DNA from: Clostridium sp. CAG:590
Lineage (GTDB): Bacteria; Bacillota; Clostridia; Lachnospirales; Lachnospiraceae
Direction of reading: 5' to 3'
Length of the DNA: 29,191 nt
Assembly (NCBI GenBank): GCA_000431135.1
Contig: HF987855.1
Coordinates: 15,489-44,679, forward strand
Shown: in pieces, positions 22,933-29,191 of the stretch
How the letters are laid out: every line of letters starts with the position of its first letter
How positions within the stretch are numbered: position 1 is the stretch's first letter
Translations under genes and position numbers: made by a program
Notes under the pieces: generated by a model
Seen by the model: only the letters and a program-made list of their open reading frames with translations
What the model was told of the DNA's origin: nothing
The model's database searches: none

Positions 22933-23016
22933 TGCCGGTGATGGGACTTGAACCCATACGATGTTGCCATCAACAGATTTTGAGTCTGCCTCGTCTGCCA
23001 ATTCCGACACACCGGC
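22933..23016 (-). tRNA. tRNA-Leu (anticodon CAA)
   Basis: 84 bases on the minus strand. Acceptor arms GCCGGTG and CACCGGC pair perfectly, with discriminator A at 22933. The anticodon stem GCAGA/TCTGT encloses loop CTCAAAA, giving anticodon CAA, which reads UUG. A long variable arm (class II) and T-loop GTTCAAG agree with leucine. The CCA end is not encoded. A perfect promoter lies upstream and a terminator downstream, so it is a single tRNA transcript. UUG leucine codons are common in the surrounding genes. Confidence 0.95.
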
Positions 23017-23039
23017 TTGTTGTGAAACCAACGAATGTT

Positions 23040-23068
23040 AGTATAATAGGAATCAGGAATTTTGTCAA
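23040..23068 (-). promoter_or_regulatory. Promoter of tRNA-Leu
   Basis: On the minus strand a perfect TTGACA (23068-23063) and TATACT (23045-23040) are exactly 17 bases apart, 23 bases before the tRNA 5' end. Confidence 0.85.
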
Positions 23069-23124
23069 GACATTTTTTGAAAAAATGAAGAACAATTTTG
23101 GAATCATTTTGCATATAGATGTAT

Positions 23125-23153
23125 TTGTAAATCAAACGGAATAATGGTATGAT
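23125..23153 (+). promoter_or_regulatory. Promoter of mutY
   Basis: TTGTAA (23125-23130) and TATGAT (23148-23153) are 17 bases apart, with extended -10 TGG. The start codon is 35 bases downstream. Confidence 0.6.
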
Positions 23154-23187
23154 AGGAAAAGTGATGAAATGTAACAGGTGATTCAAT

Positions 23188-24252
23188 ATGAATGAGTGGA
23201 ACAAGATCAAACAGGCATTGCTTGACTGGTATCGGAGAGAACACAGACAGCTTCGATGGAGAGAAACAAAAGATCCTTATGAGATATGGATCTCAGAGAT
23301 TATGCTGCAACAGACCAGAGTAGAAGCTGTTAAAGGATATTATGATAGATTTTTAGAGATATTGCCGGATGTCGGACATTTAGCGAATGTGGATGATGAT
23401 GTCTTATTGAAATTATGGGAAGGATTAGGGTACTATAATCGTGCCAGAAACTTAAAAAAAGCTGCAACACAGATCTGTGAGATATATCACGGACAATTTC
23501 CGGTTGAATATGAACAGGTTTTAGGTCTTTCCGGAATCGGGGAATACACGGCAGGGGCAATCTGTTCAATCTGTTATGAGCAACCGACACCTGCAGTAGA
23601 CGGGAATGTATTGCGCGTATGGGCACGGCTTAAGAACAGTACAGATAATATTGATGAAATGAAGACAAGGAAACATGTCCGCAATGAATTAAAACAGATA
23701 TACGAGAGCGGGGACTGTGGTCTTTTGACGCAGGCATGGATGGAATTAGGGGCGATGGTATGTGTGCCGAATGGGATGCCTAAGTGTACACAATGTCCGT
23801 TACAGCCGTACTGTCAGGCGTACAAAGAGCAGACATTTATGGAACTGCCGGTCAGAAAAGCGAAGAAAAAAAGAAGAATTGAAGAAAAAACCGTATTTGT
23901 ATTACATGACGGGGATTATTATGGTATTTCGAAAAGGTCTGATTCCGGATTGTTAGCAGGTATGTGGGAATTTTATCATACTGATGAGATGATGGATGCC
24001 AGGCAGGCAGTATCCTACATTGCCAAAGAAGGATTTGAACCGGTTTCAATTGAAAAGGAGATACCGTATACACATGTATTCAGCCATGTAGAATGGCGAA
24101 TGAAAGCATATTTTATAGAATGCAGAAAGAGAAAAGAGAATCTTAAATGGGTGAAACGCTCGGAACTAGATGATGTGTATGCATTACCGACGGCATTTAA
24201 GACATTTATGGAAAGGGAGTCTTTAAATGAATTGTCTAGAAGCACAGTCTAA
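23188..24252 (+). CDS. mutY: A/G-specific adenine glycosylase MutY
   Basis: 354 residues, the usual MutY length. CAGGTGA lies upstream of the ATG. The catalytic domain (1-215) has LRWRETKDPYEIWISEIMLQ with catalytic Glu37, LWEGLGYYNRARNL, the helix-hairpin-helix LGLSGIGEYTAGAI, and the catalytic Asp in AVDGNVLRV. A [4Fe-4S] cysteine set follows (CVPNGMPKCTQCPLQPYC; spacing C-x7-C-x2-C-x5-C). Residues 235-350 form the Nudix-like C-terminal domain that recognises 8-oxoguanine. It removes adenine paired with 8-oxoG in DNA. Its last 26 bases overlap the start of the next gene, which implies coupling. Confidence 0.95.
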   Translation: MNEWNKIKQALLDWYRREHRQLRWRETKDPYEIWISEIMLQQTRVEAVKGYYDRFLEILPDVGHLANVDDDVLLKLWEGLGYYNRARNLKKAATQICEIYHGQFPVEYEQVLGLSGIGEYTAGAICSICYEQPTPAVDGNVLRVWARLKNSTDNIDEMKTRKHVRNELKQIYESGDCGLLTQAWMELGAMVCVPNGMPKCTQCPLQPYCQAYKEQTFMELPVRKAKKKRRIEEKTVFVLHDGDYYGISKRSDSGLLAGMWEFYHTDEMMDARQAVSYIAKEGFEPVSIEKEIPYTHVFSHVEWRMKAYFIECRKRKENLKWVKRSELDDVYALPTAFKTFMERESLNELSRSTV

Positions 24253-24742
24253 GATTATCGCATATATAGATAACAAATTAGAAAAAGAGGAAAAGACCGA
24301 TTTTTTAAAGCATATTACGAGATGTAAAGACTGCAAGGAAGAATTGAACATATATTATACGATGATAGAGGGCATGCGGCAGTTAGACAGTAATCTTCCG
24401 TTATCACGTGATTTCTCGAAAGAATTAGATGAGAGAATCAACAGGGAATTGAAACATAATAAGAAAAAACAGGAATTTTTCCGGTCTTCGGTATGTATTG
24501 TCGTTTTGGGATTATTGGGATTTTTAATTTTTGGATATGTGAACTTCCTGAACCTGTTGCATGAGGATGAACAGAACAAATTAAAACAGGCACAGGGGGA
24601 ATATTATTTCAGTGATACCTTTGATGGTGTTTTATTTGAACCGGACGAGCAGGATCACATGTTGGACATCAATGTGGAAAAGGATCAGCCGGAACAGAGT
24701 TTTTATGAAAAGATCAGAGAACATAATGCGTTAAATAAATAA
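24227..24742 (+). CDS. Zinc-finger anti-sigma-like membrane protein
   Basis: 171 residues. GGGAG (24214-24218), inside mutY, lies 8 bases before the ATG. The N-terminal part matches the zf-HC2 anti-sigma domain: Cys3, then His29, Cys33 and Cys36 in KHITRCKDCKEEL. A charged helical linker (about 60-86) leads to one membrane segment at about 88-110 (VCIVVLGLLGFLIFGYVNFL) and a short acidic outer tail. Proteins of this kind hold ECF sigma factors at the membrane, but no sigma factor gene is adjacent; the gene overlaps mutY and polA follows. It may regulate a distant sigma factor or only share the zinc fold. Domain call firm, role inferred. Confidence 0.78.
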   Translation: MNCLEAQSKIIAYIDNKLEKEEKTDFLKHITRCKDCKEELNIYYTMIEGMRQLDSNLPLSRDFSKELDERINRELKHNKKKQEFFRSSVCIVVLGLLGFLIFGYVNFLNLLHEDEQNKLKQAQGEYYFSDTFDGVLFEPDEQDHMLDINVEKDQPEQSFYEKIREHNALNK

Positions 24743-24804
24743 CGACTTATAATTTGCAGGAGTCGTAATCGAATAGTAAATTGAAAGAGCAATGAGGGAA
24801 GAAA

Positions 24805-27441
24805 ATGGACAAACTTTTATTGGTGGATGGACACAGTATATTAAACAGAGCATTTTACGGTTTGCCGGATCTGACAAATTCAAAAGGACAGCATACAAAT
24901 GCAGTCTTGGGATTTGTGAATATTGTAATGAAAGTGATCGAAGAGGAACAGCCGACACATTTTGCGGTTGCATTTGATGTACATGAGAAGACGTTCCGGC
25001 ATAAGATGTTTGAAGCGTATAAAGGCACCAGAAAAGGGATGCCGGATGAATTGCGGGAACAGGTTCCGCTAATCAAAGAACTATTACATGCTATGAATGT
25101 GACGGTGATCGAAGCACCGGGATTTGAAGCGGACGATATTCTTGGAACAATGTCAAGAAGAGGAGAAGAAGCAGGGATGCTTGTTACGGTTCTGTCCGGT
25201 GACAGAGACCTTTTGCAACTGGCAACGGAAAAAGTCCTGATCAAGATTCCGAAGACAAAGGGTGGACAGACAACGGTAGAGAATTATCATGCCAAGGATG
25301 TGTTTGCGTTATATGGTGTTACTCCGAAAGAGTTTATTGATATGAAGGGACTTATGGGGGATGCGTCCGACAATATTCCGGGAGTTCCGGGAATCGGAGA
25401 GAAGACGGCTGGAAAGATCATTGCGGCATATCACAGCATTGAGGAAGCACATGAGCATATTGCAGAGATCAAGCCGAAAAAAGCAATGGAAAACTTGTCG
25501 GAATATTATGAACAGGCATTGATGAGCAAATTATTGGCCACGATCAAATTAGACGTTCCGTTGGAACAGGATTTTAAAGATATGATGTTTGCAAATTTAT
25601 TTACAAACGAAGCATATGAGTTAGTGAAACAACTGGAATTAAAGAGTCTGCTCAAGTATTTTGATGGGAATGACAAAGTTGCTTCTTTGGAATTTGAAAC
25701 GGTTCTGGTCTCAGATCTTCAGGAAATGGAGCAGTATTTTTCAGACATTTCCACATGTGGTAAATGCGGAATTTTTGTATTGATCGAACAGAAAGAATTT
25801 ATTGGCGCAGGGATTACGACGGATGGGAAAAAAGCATATTTTATCATTTGTTCGATGTTTGTAAATGAAGAATTGATTTTTAGCAGACTGCGTGAGATAT
25901 ACGAAAAAAATGAAAAGTGTTATTTGGTCACAAATGACCTGAAGACACTGCTTAAGGTATTTCCGGTTGCGTCTGAAGACCGGATCTTTGATACGTCGGT
26001 TGCTGCATATCTGCTCAATCCGTCAAAAGACACATATGCCTATGATGATATTGCAAGAGATTATCTGAATGTAACCGTTCCGTCAAGAAAAGAATTGTTA
26101 GAAAAAGAAGTGCTTTCTGTTATGACGGTACAGGAAAAGAAAGCAATGGATTATATCGGCTATGAGACTTGTGTGCCGTTTATGGCGATGGAACCTTTAA
26201 AAAAGGCATTAGAAGAAGCAGGGGAATATTCTCTTTATGAAACGATAGAACTGCCAACGGTATATGTTTTGCGACATATGGAAAAAGCAGGAATCCGTGT
26301 GGATGCGGAAGCCCTTTCGCAGTATGGAAAAATGTTAGGTGAGCAGGTTGATACACTTGCAAATGCAATTTATACAGAAGCAGGAAAAGAGTTTAATATT
26401 AATTCTCCGAAACAATTAGGGGAAATATTATTTGATGAATTGAAACTTCCGGGAGCGAAGAAGACGAAAACCGGATATTCTACCAATGTGGATGTTTTGA
26501 ATAGATTAAAAAACGATTATCAGATCGTAGCGGATGTATTGGATTACCGCCAGGTTTCCAAATTGAAATCAACATATGCGGATGGATTGGCAGCCTTTAT
26601 CCGTGCAGATGGAAGGATTCATGGAACATTTAACCAGACGATCACTGCAACCGGAAGAATCAGTTCAACGGAACCGAATTTGCAGAATATACCGATGCGT
26701 ACGGAACTCGGGCGGCAGATCCGGAAAGTGTTCATTCCCAAAGAGGATTATGTATTTGTGGATGCAGATTATTCACAGATTGAATTGCGGGTACTGGCAC
26801 ATTTTTCAAATGATGAAAAATTGATTCAGGCATATCATGATAATCAGGATATTCATGCCCTTACCGCATCGCAGGTATTTGGTGTTCCAATTGATGAAGT
26901 GGATGATCTGATGCGTCGAAATGCAAAAGCAGTCAATTTTGGTATTGTATATGGCATCAGTTCATTTGGATTAGCAGAAGATCTGAATATTTCCAAAAAA
27001 GAGGCGGCATCTTACATCGAAAGTTATTTTGCAACCTATCCGGGTGTCAAACATTTTCTGGATGAAACCGTCGAAAAAGCAAAAAAGACCGGAATGACAC
27101 ATACGATGTTTGGAAGAATCCGTTATATTCCGGAACTTTCTTCCTCTAACTTCATGCAGAGAAGTTTTGGAGAGCGGGTTGCGATGAATTCACCGATTCA
27201 AGGGACTGCTGCAGATATTATTAAAATTGCGATGATCCGTGTAAATGAGAGATTGCATAAGGAAAATATGAAATCTTCACTTATTTTGCAGATTCATGAT
27301 GAATTATTGATCGAGACACATAAGGATGAGATCGAACAGGTGAAGCAGATACTTGTAGAGGAAATGATGCATGCAGCGGATCTGAAAGTGCCGTTATCGG
27401 TCAGTGTCAGCGTTGGCGATACATGGTATGAGGCAAAGTAA
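24805..27441 (+). CDS. polA: DNA polymerase I
   Basis: 878 residues, in the normal range. GAGGGAAG precedes the ATG. Residues 1-290 are the 5'-3' flap nuclease (DGHSILNRAFYGLP, FEADDILGT, SGDRDLLQLA, GDASDNIPGVPGIGEKTA). Residues about 300-470 are the exonuclease-fold region, but the DxE and later Asp residues needed for proofreading are not visible, as in other Gram-positive Pol I enzymes. Residues 480-878 are the polymerase: motif A VDADYSQIELR near 653, motif B RRNAKAVNFGIVYG near 704 and motif C LQIHDELLIE near 829. It fills gaps and removes RNA primers. coaE follows after 32 bases, probably in the same message. Confidence 0.98.
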   Translation: MDKLLLVDGHSILNRAFYGLPDLTNSKGQHTNAVLGFVNIVMKVIEEEQPTHFAVAFDVHEKTFRHKMFEAYKGTRKGMPDELREQVPLIKELLHAMNVTVIEAPGFEADDILGTMSRRGEEAGMLVTVLSGDRDLLQLATEKVLIKIPKTKGGQTTVENYHAKDVFALYGVTPKEFIDMKGLMGDASDNIPGVPGIGEKTAGKIIAAYHSIEEAHEHIAEIKPKKAMENLSEYYEQALMSKLLATIKLDVPLEQDFKDMMFANLFTNEAYELVKQLELKSLLKYFDGNDKVASLEFETVLVSDLQEMEQYFSDISTCGKCGIFVLIEQKEFIGAGITTDGKKAYFIICSMFVNEELIFSRLREIYEKNEKCYLVTNDLKTLLKVFPVASEDRIFDTSVAAYLLNPSKDTYAYDDIARDYLNVTVPSRKELLEKEVLSVMTVQEKKAMDYIGYETCVPFMAMEPLKKALEEAGEYSLYETIELPTVYVLRHMEKAGIRVDAEALSQYGKMLGEQVDTLANAIYTEAGKEFNINSPKQLGEILFDELKLPGAKKTKTGYSTNVDVLNRLKNDYQIVADVLDYRQVSKLKSTYADGLAAFIRADGRIHGTFNQTITATGRISSTEPNLQNIPMRTELGRQIRKVFIPKEDYVFVDADYSQIELRVLAHFSNDEKLIQAYHDNQDIHALTASQVFGVPIDEVDDLMRRNAKAVNFGIVYGISSFGLAEDLNISKKEAASYIESYFATYPGVKHFLDETVEKAKKTGMTHTMFGRIRYIPELSSSNFMQRSFGERVAMNSPIQGTAADIIKIAMIRVNERLHKENMKSSLILQIHDELLIETHKDEIEQVKQILVEEMMHAADLKVPLSVSVSVGDTWYEAK

Positions 27442-27473
27442 CGGGAAGACATTATGGAAAGGGATGCTGTGAT

Positions 27474-28070
27474 ATGAGGATTATAGGCTTGACAGGAGGA
27501 ATTGGCACAGGAAAAAGTACAATTCTTCGGATAATGGAGAAAGAATGTGGTGCTTACGTTGTAGAAACAGACAAATTAGCACATCAGTTGATGAGACAGG
27601 GAGAAATGGCATATCAGAGAATTCTTGAACATTTTGGAACCGGGATTTTGGATGATCAGAAAGAGATTGATCGCACAAAGCTTGGCAGTCTGGTGTTTGC
27701 AGATGAAAAGGAGCTGCAAAGCCTGAACCAGATCGTGCATCCGGCTGTAAAGGAATATATTTTAGCGGATATTGACAGTAAAAAGAAAGAAGGAAAAGTG
27801 GCATTTTATGTCATAGAGGCAGCTCTTTTGATCGAAGATGGATATAAGGAGATCTGCGATGAATTATGGTATATATATGTAAATCGTGCAAAACGGCTGA
27901 AAAGGCTGGTAGCAGGCCGGGGAGGAACGGTTGAAAAATATGAAAAAGTCATAGAGAACCAGGCAACGGAAGATTTTTATAAAAAGAATTGTGACATAGT
28001 AATTAACAATGAGGAAAGTGTTGAAAATACAGCAAATATAGTAAAGCAATTATTGTTTTCACCTAGATAA
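27474..28070 (+). CDS. coaE: Dephospho-CoA kinase
   Basis: 198 residues, the normal length. The ATG follows a GGAAAGGGA stretch by about 10 bases. The P-loop is LTGGIGTGKSTI at residues 6-17. Then come VVETDKLAHQLM, LGSLVFADEKELQSLNQIVHP and VAFYVIEAALLIEDGY, which are family blocks, and the lid arginines in RAKRLKRLVAGRGG. It adds the 3' phosphate in the last step of coenzyme A synthesis, in the cytoplasm. polA followed by coaE is a conserved order in Gram-positive bacteria. A promoter for the next gene overlaps its stop region. Confidence 0.96.
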   Translation: MRIIGLTGGIGTGKSTILRIMEKECGAYVVETDKLAHQLMRQGEMAYQRILEHFGTGILDDQKEIDRTKLGSLVFADEKELQSLNQIVHPAVKEYILADIDSKKKEGKVAFYVIEAALLIEDGYKEICDELWYIYVNRAKRLKRLVAGRGGTVEKYEKVIENQATEDFYKKNCDIVINNEESVENTANIVKQLLFSPR

Positions 28071-28081
28071 TGTGGTATACT
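28053..28081 (+). promoter_or_regulatory. Promoter of the FtsA-like gene
   Basis: TTGTTT (28053-28058) and TATACT (28076-28081) are 17 bases apart, with extended -10 TGG. In the leader that follows, AGGGCA/TGCCCT (28102-28107 with 28112-28117) forms a small hairpin just before the ribosome site AAGGGG (28121-28126). Confidence 0.6.
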
Positions 28082-28135
28082 GAACCTATATGTAGATTAT
28101 AAGGGCAATTATGCCCTGTGAAGGGGATAAAGGTT

Positions 28136-29191
28136 ATGGCAACACTGACAAAATATCCGGAACCATTGGTGTTTGGTCTTGATATTGGAACCAGAAGTAT
28201 TGTTGGTACGGTAGGATATCAGGAAGGAAAACAATTTCATATCGTTGCACAGACTGTTCGGTATCATGATACACGCGCGATGTTAGATGGTCAGATTCAC
28301 GATATTCACAAGATTGGCGAAGAGATTGTTGAAGTGAAGGAACAGCTTGAATCCCAGTTGGATGGAAGAAAATTAAAAGAAGTATGTATAGCAGCAGCAG
28401 GCAGAGTGCTGAAGACCGCAGTAGGAAAAGCCAATTATGATTTTCAGGATACAACGGTTGTGAACCAGGAATATATTCATTCGTTAGAGATGATCGGAGT
28501 GGAAGTTGCACATGAAGAGATGCTTAAGGATAACGATACGGATGTCAAATTCTTCTGCGTTGGCTATACGGTGATCCGTTATTATCTGAATGGATATGAG
28601 ATCGGTAATCTGGAAGGGCACAAAGCACATACGATTGGGGCAGATGTATTGGCGACATTTTTGCCGGAGGAAGTAGTAGATGGATTGTATGCAGCGGTTG
28701 ATCAGGCAGACTTAGAAGTATCGAATCTGACATTGGAGCCGATTGCGGCAATTCAGGTAGCCATACCGGAGAATTTCCGGTTGTTGAACATTGCTTTGAT
28801 TGATGTCGGTGCCGGTACATCCGATATCTGTATTACCAAGGATGGAAGCATTATAGGATACGGTATGCTTCCCAAAGCAGGTGATGAGATTACAGAATGT
28901 CTGATTCAGAAGTATCTGGTTGATTTTGATACAGCGGAGAAGATTAAGCTGATCAGTCCCAAGCGAAAGAGTCTTACATACAAAGATATTATGGGAATCA
29001 GTCATAAGATCACACCGCAGGAAGTATATGATGTGGTAGATGAAGTGATAGATGATATTACCTCAAAGATTGCGGAACAGATCATTCATCTGAATGGGGA
29101 ACATCCGGTATCGGCGGCATTTGTTGTCGGTGGAGGAGGTAAGATTCCGGGATTTACTTCCAGACTCGCACAATATTTAGAACTTCCGGAA
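28136..29191 (+). CDS. FtsA/PilM-like actin-fold protein, 3' end outside window
   Basis: 352 codons are present and the frame is open at the right edge. Translation from ATG 28136 gives MATLTKYPEPLVFGLDIGTR at the N-terminus. The actin-fold ATPase motifs are visible: phosphate 1 FGLDIGTRSIVG, phosphate 2 LIDVGAGTSDICI at about residues 223-235, and the adenosine motif AFVVGGGGKIPGF near 335. An inserted domain between phosphate 1 and 2 (with VKFFCVGYTVIRYYLNGYEI) fits the FtsA 1C position. FtsA anchors FtsZ to the membrane; PilM has the same fold in pilus machines. Related clostridial proteins are often much longer than FtsA, with an extra C-terminal part. The neighbours polA and coaE do not settle the role. 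Confidence 0.85.
   Translation, partial: MATLTKYPEPLVFGLDIGTRSIVGTVGYQEGKQFHIVAQTVRYHDTRAMLDGQIHDIHKIGEEIVEVKEQLESQLDGRKLKEVCIAAAGRVLKTAVGKANYDFQDTTVVNQEYIHSLEMIGVEVAHEEMLKDNDTDVKFFCVGYTVIRYYLNGYEIGNLEGHKAHTIGADVLATFLPEEVVDGLYAAVDQADLEVSNLTLEPIAAIQVAIPENFRLLNIALIDVGAGTSDICITKDGSIIGYGMLPKAGDEITECLIQKYLVDFDTAEKIKLISPKRKSLTYKDIMGISHKITPQEVYDVVDEVIDDITSKIAEQIIHLNGEHPVSAAFVVGGGGKIPGFTSRLAQYLELPE

Noticed and set aside
23770..23820. C-x7-C spacing in the MutY iron-sulfur motif instead of the usual C-x6-C.
   Set aside because: From memory the PNGxPxC form is frequent in clostridial MutY, so it is probably lineage-normal.
24805..27441. Missing proofreading residues in DNA polymerase I as a novelty.
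   Set aside because: Loss of 3'-5' exonuclease activity is common in Gram-positive Pol I enzymes.

Overview
The window looks like chromosomal DNA of an anaerobic, low-to-mid GC Clostridia member, most likely a Lachnospiraceae. This is inferred from gene content and style, not from a database match. The clues are strong GGAGG ribosome binding sites, an ispH-rpsA fusion, a sodium-pumping biotin-dependent decarboxylase cluster, a DNA polymerase I with no visible proofreading residues, an orphan class B sortase, and the ruvA-ruvB-zapA-U32-SEDS-PBP gene order. Most of it is core housekeeping sequence.

Region 1 (1-5090) is a biotin-dependent carboxyltransferase / sodium pump cluster: an acyl-CoA-type carboxyltransferase (cut by the left edge), an OadG-type lipoprotein, a free biotin carrier, the membrane pump OadB, and a pyruvate/oxaloacetate-type carboxyltransferase without its own biotin domain. 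It ends at a terminator. Two carboxyltransferases of different substrate class therefore appear to share one biotin carrier and one pump. Region 2 (5100-6997) is a nitroreductase coupled to a BaiN/HI0933-type flavoprotein. It converges on, and overlaps, a SulP anion transporter that lacks its C-terminal end and STAS domain (6973-8115, minus). Region 3 (8210-11040) is cmk followed by the ispH-rpsA fusion, ending at a strong terminator. The fusion carries an in-frame Shine-Dalgarno and ATG exactly at its junction. cheR follows alone.

Region 4 (11951-14041) is a minus-strand island. It holds a degenerate Rpn/PD-(D/E)XK-type protein, a 145-bp array of short direct and inverted repeats that resembles the end of a mobile element, and a YprB-like RNase H-fold exonuclease. 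Region 5 (14109-21434) is a long plus-strand run: ruvA and ruvB (Holliday junction migration), zapA (Z-ring), a U32 RNA-modification protein, then a SEDS glycosyltransferase overlapping its class B PBP. Region 6 (21440-24742) holds a Nudix hydrolase, sortase B, a tRNA-Leu(CAA) on the minus strand with its own promoter and terminator, mutY, and an orphan zinc-finger anti-sigma-like membrane protein. Region 7 (24805-29191) is polA, coaE and the first 352 codons of an FtsA/PilM-like actin-fold protein cut by the right edge.

Several promoters share one style: an extended -10 (TGnTATAAT-like), usually with a -35 17 bases upstream. No stretch above 300 bases lacks a gene. I see no CRISPR array, prophage, integrase gene or intact transposase. 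The most interesting items are the shared-carrier carboxyltransferase cluster, the internal start in ispH-rpsA, the repeat array at 12800-12944 and the truncated SulP gene. None is clear proof of an undescribed system.
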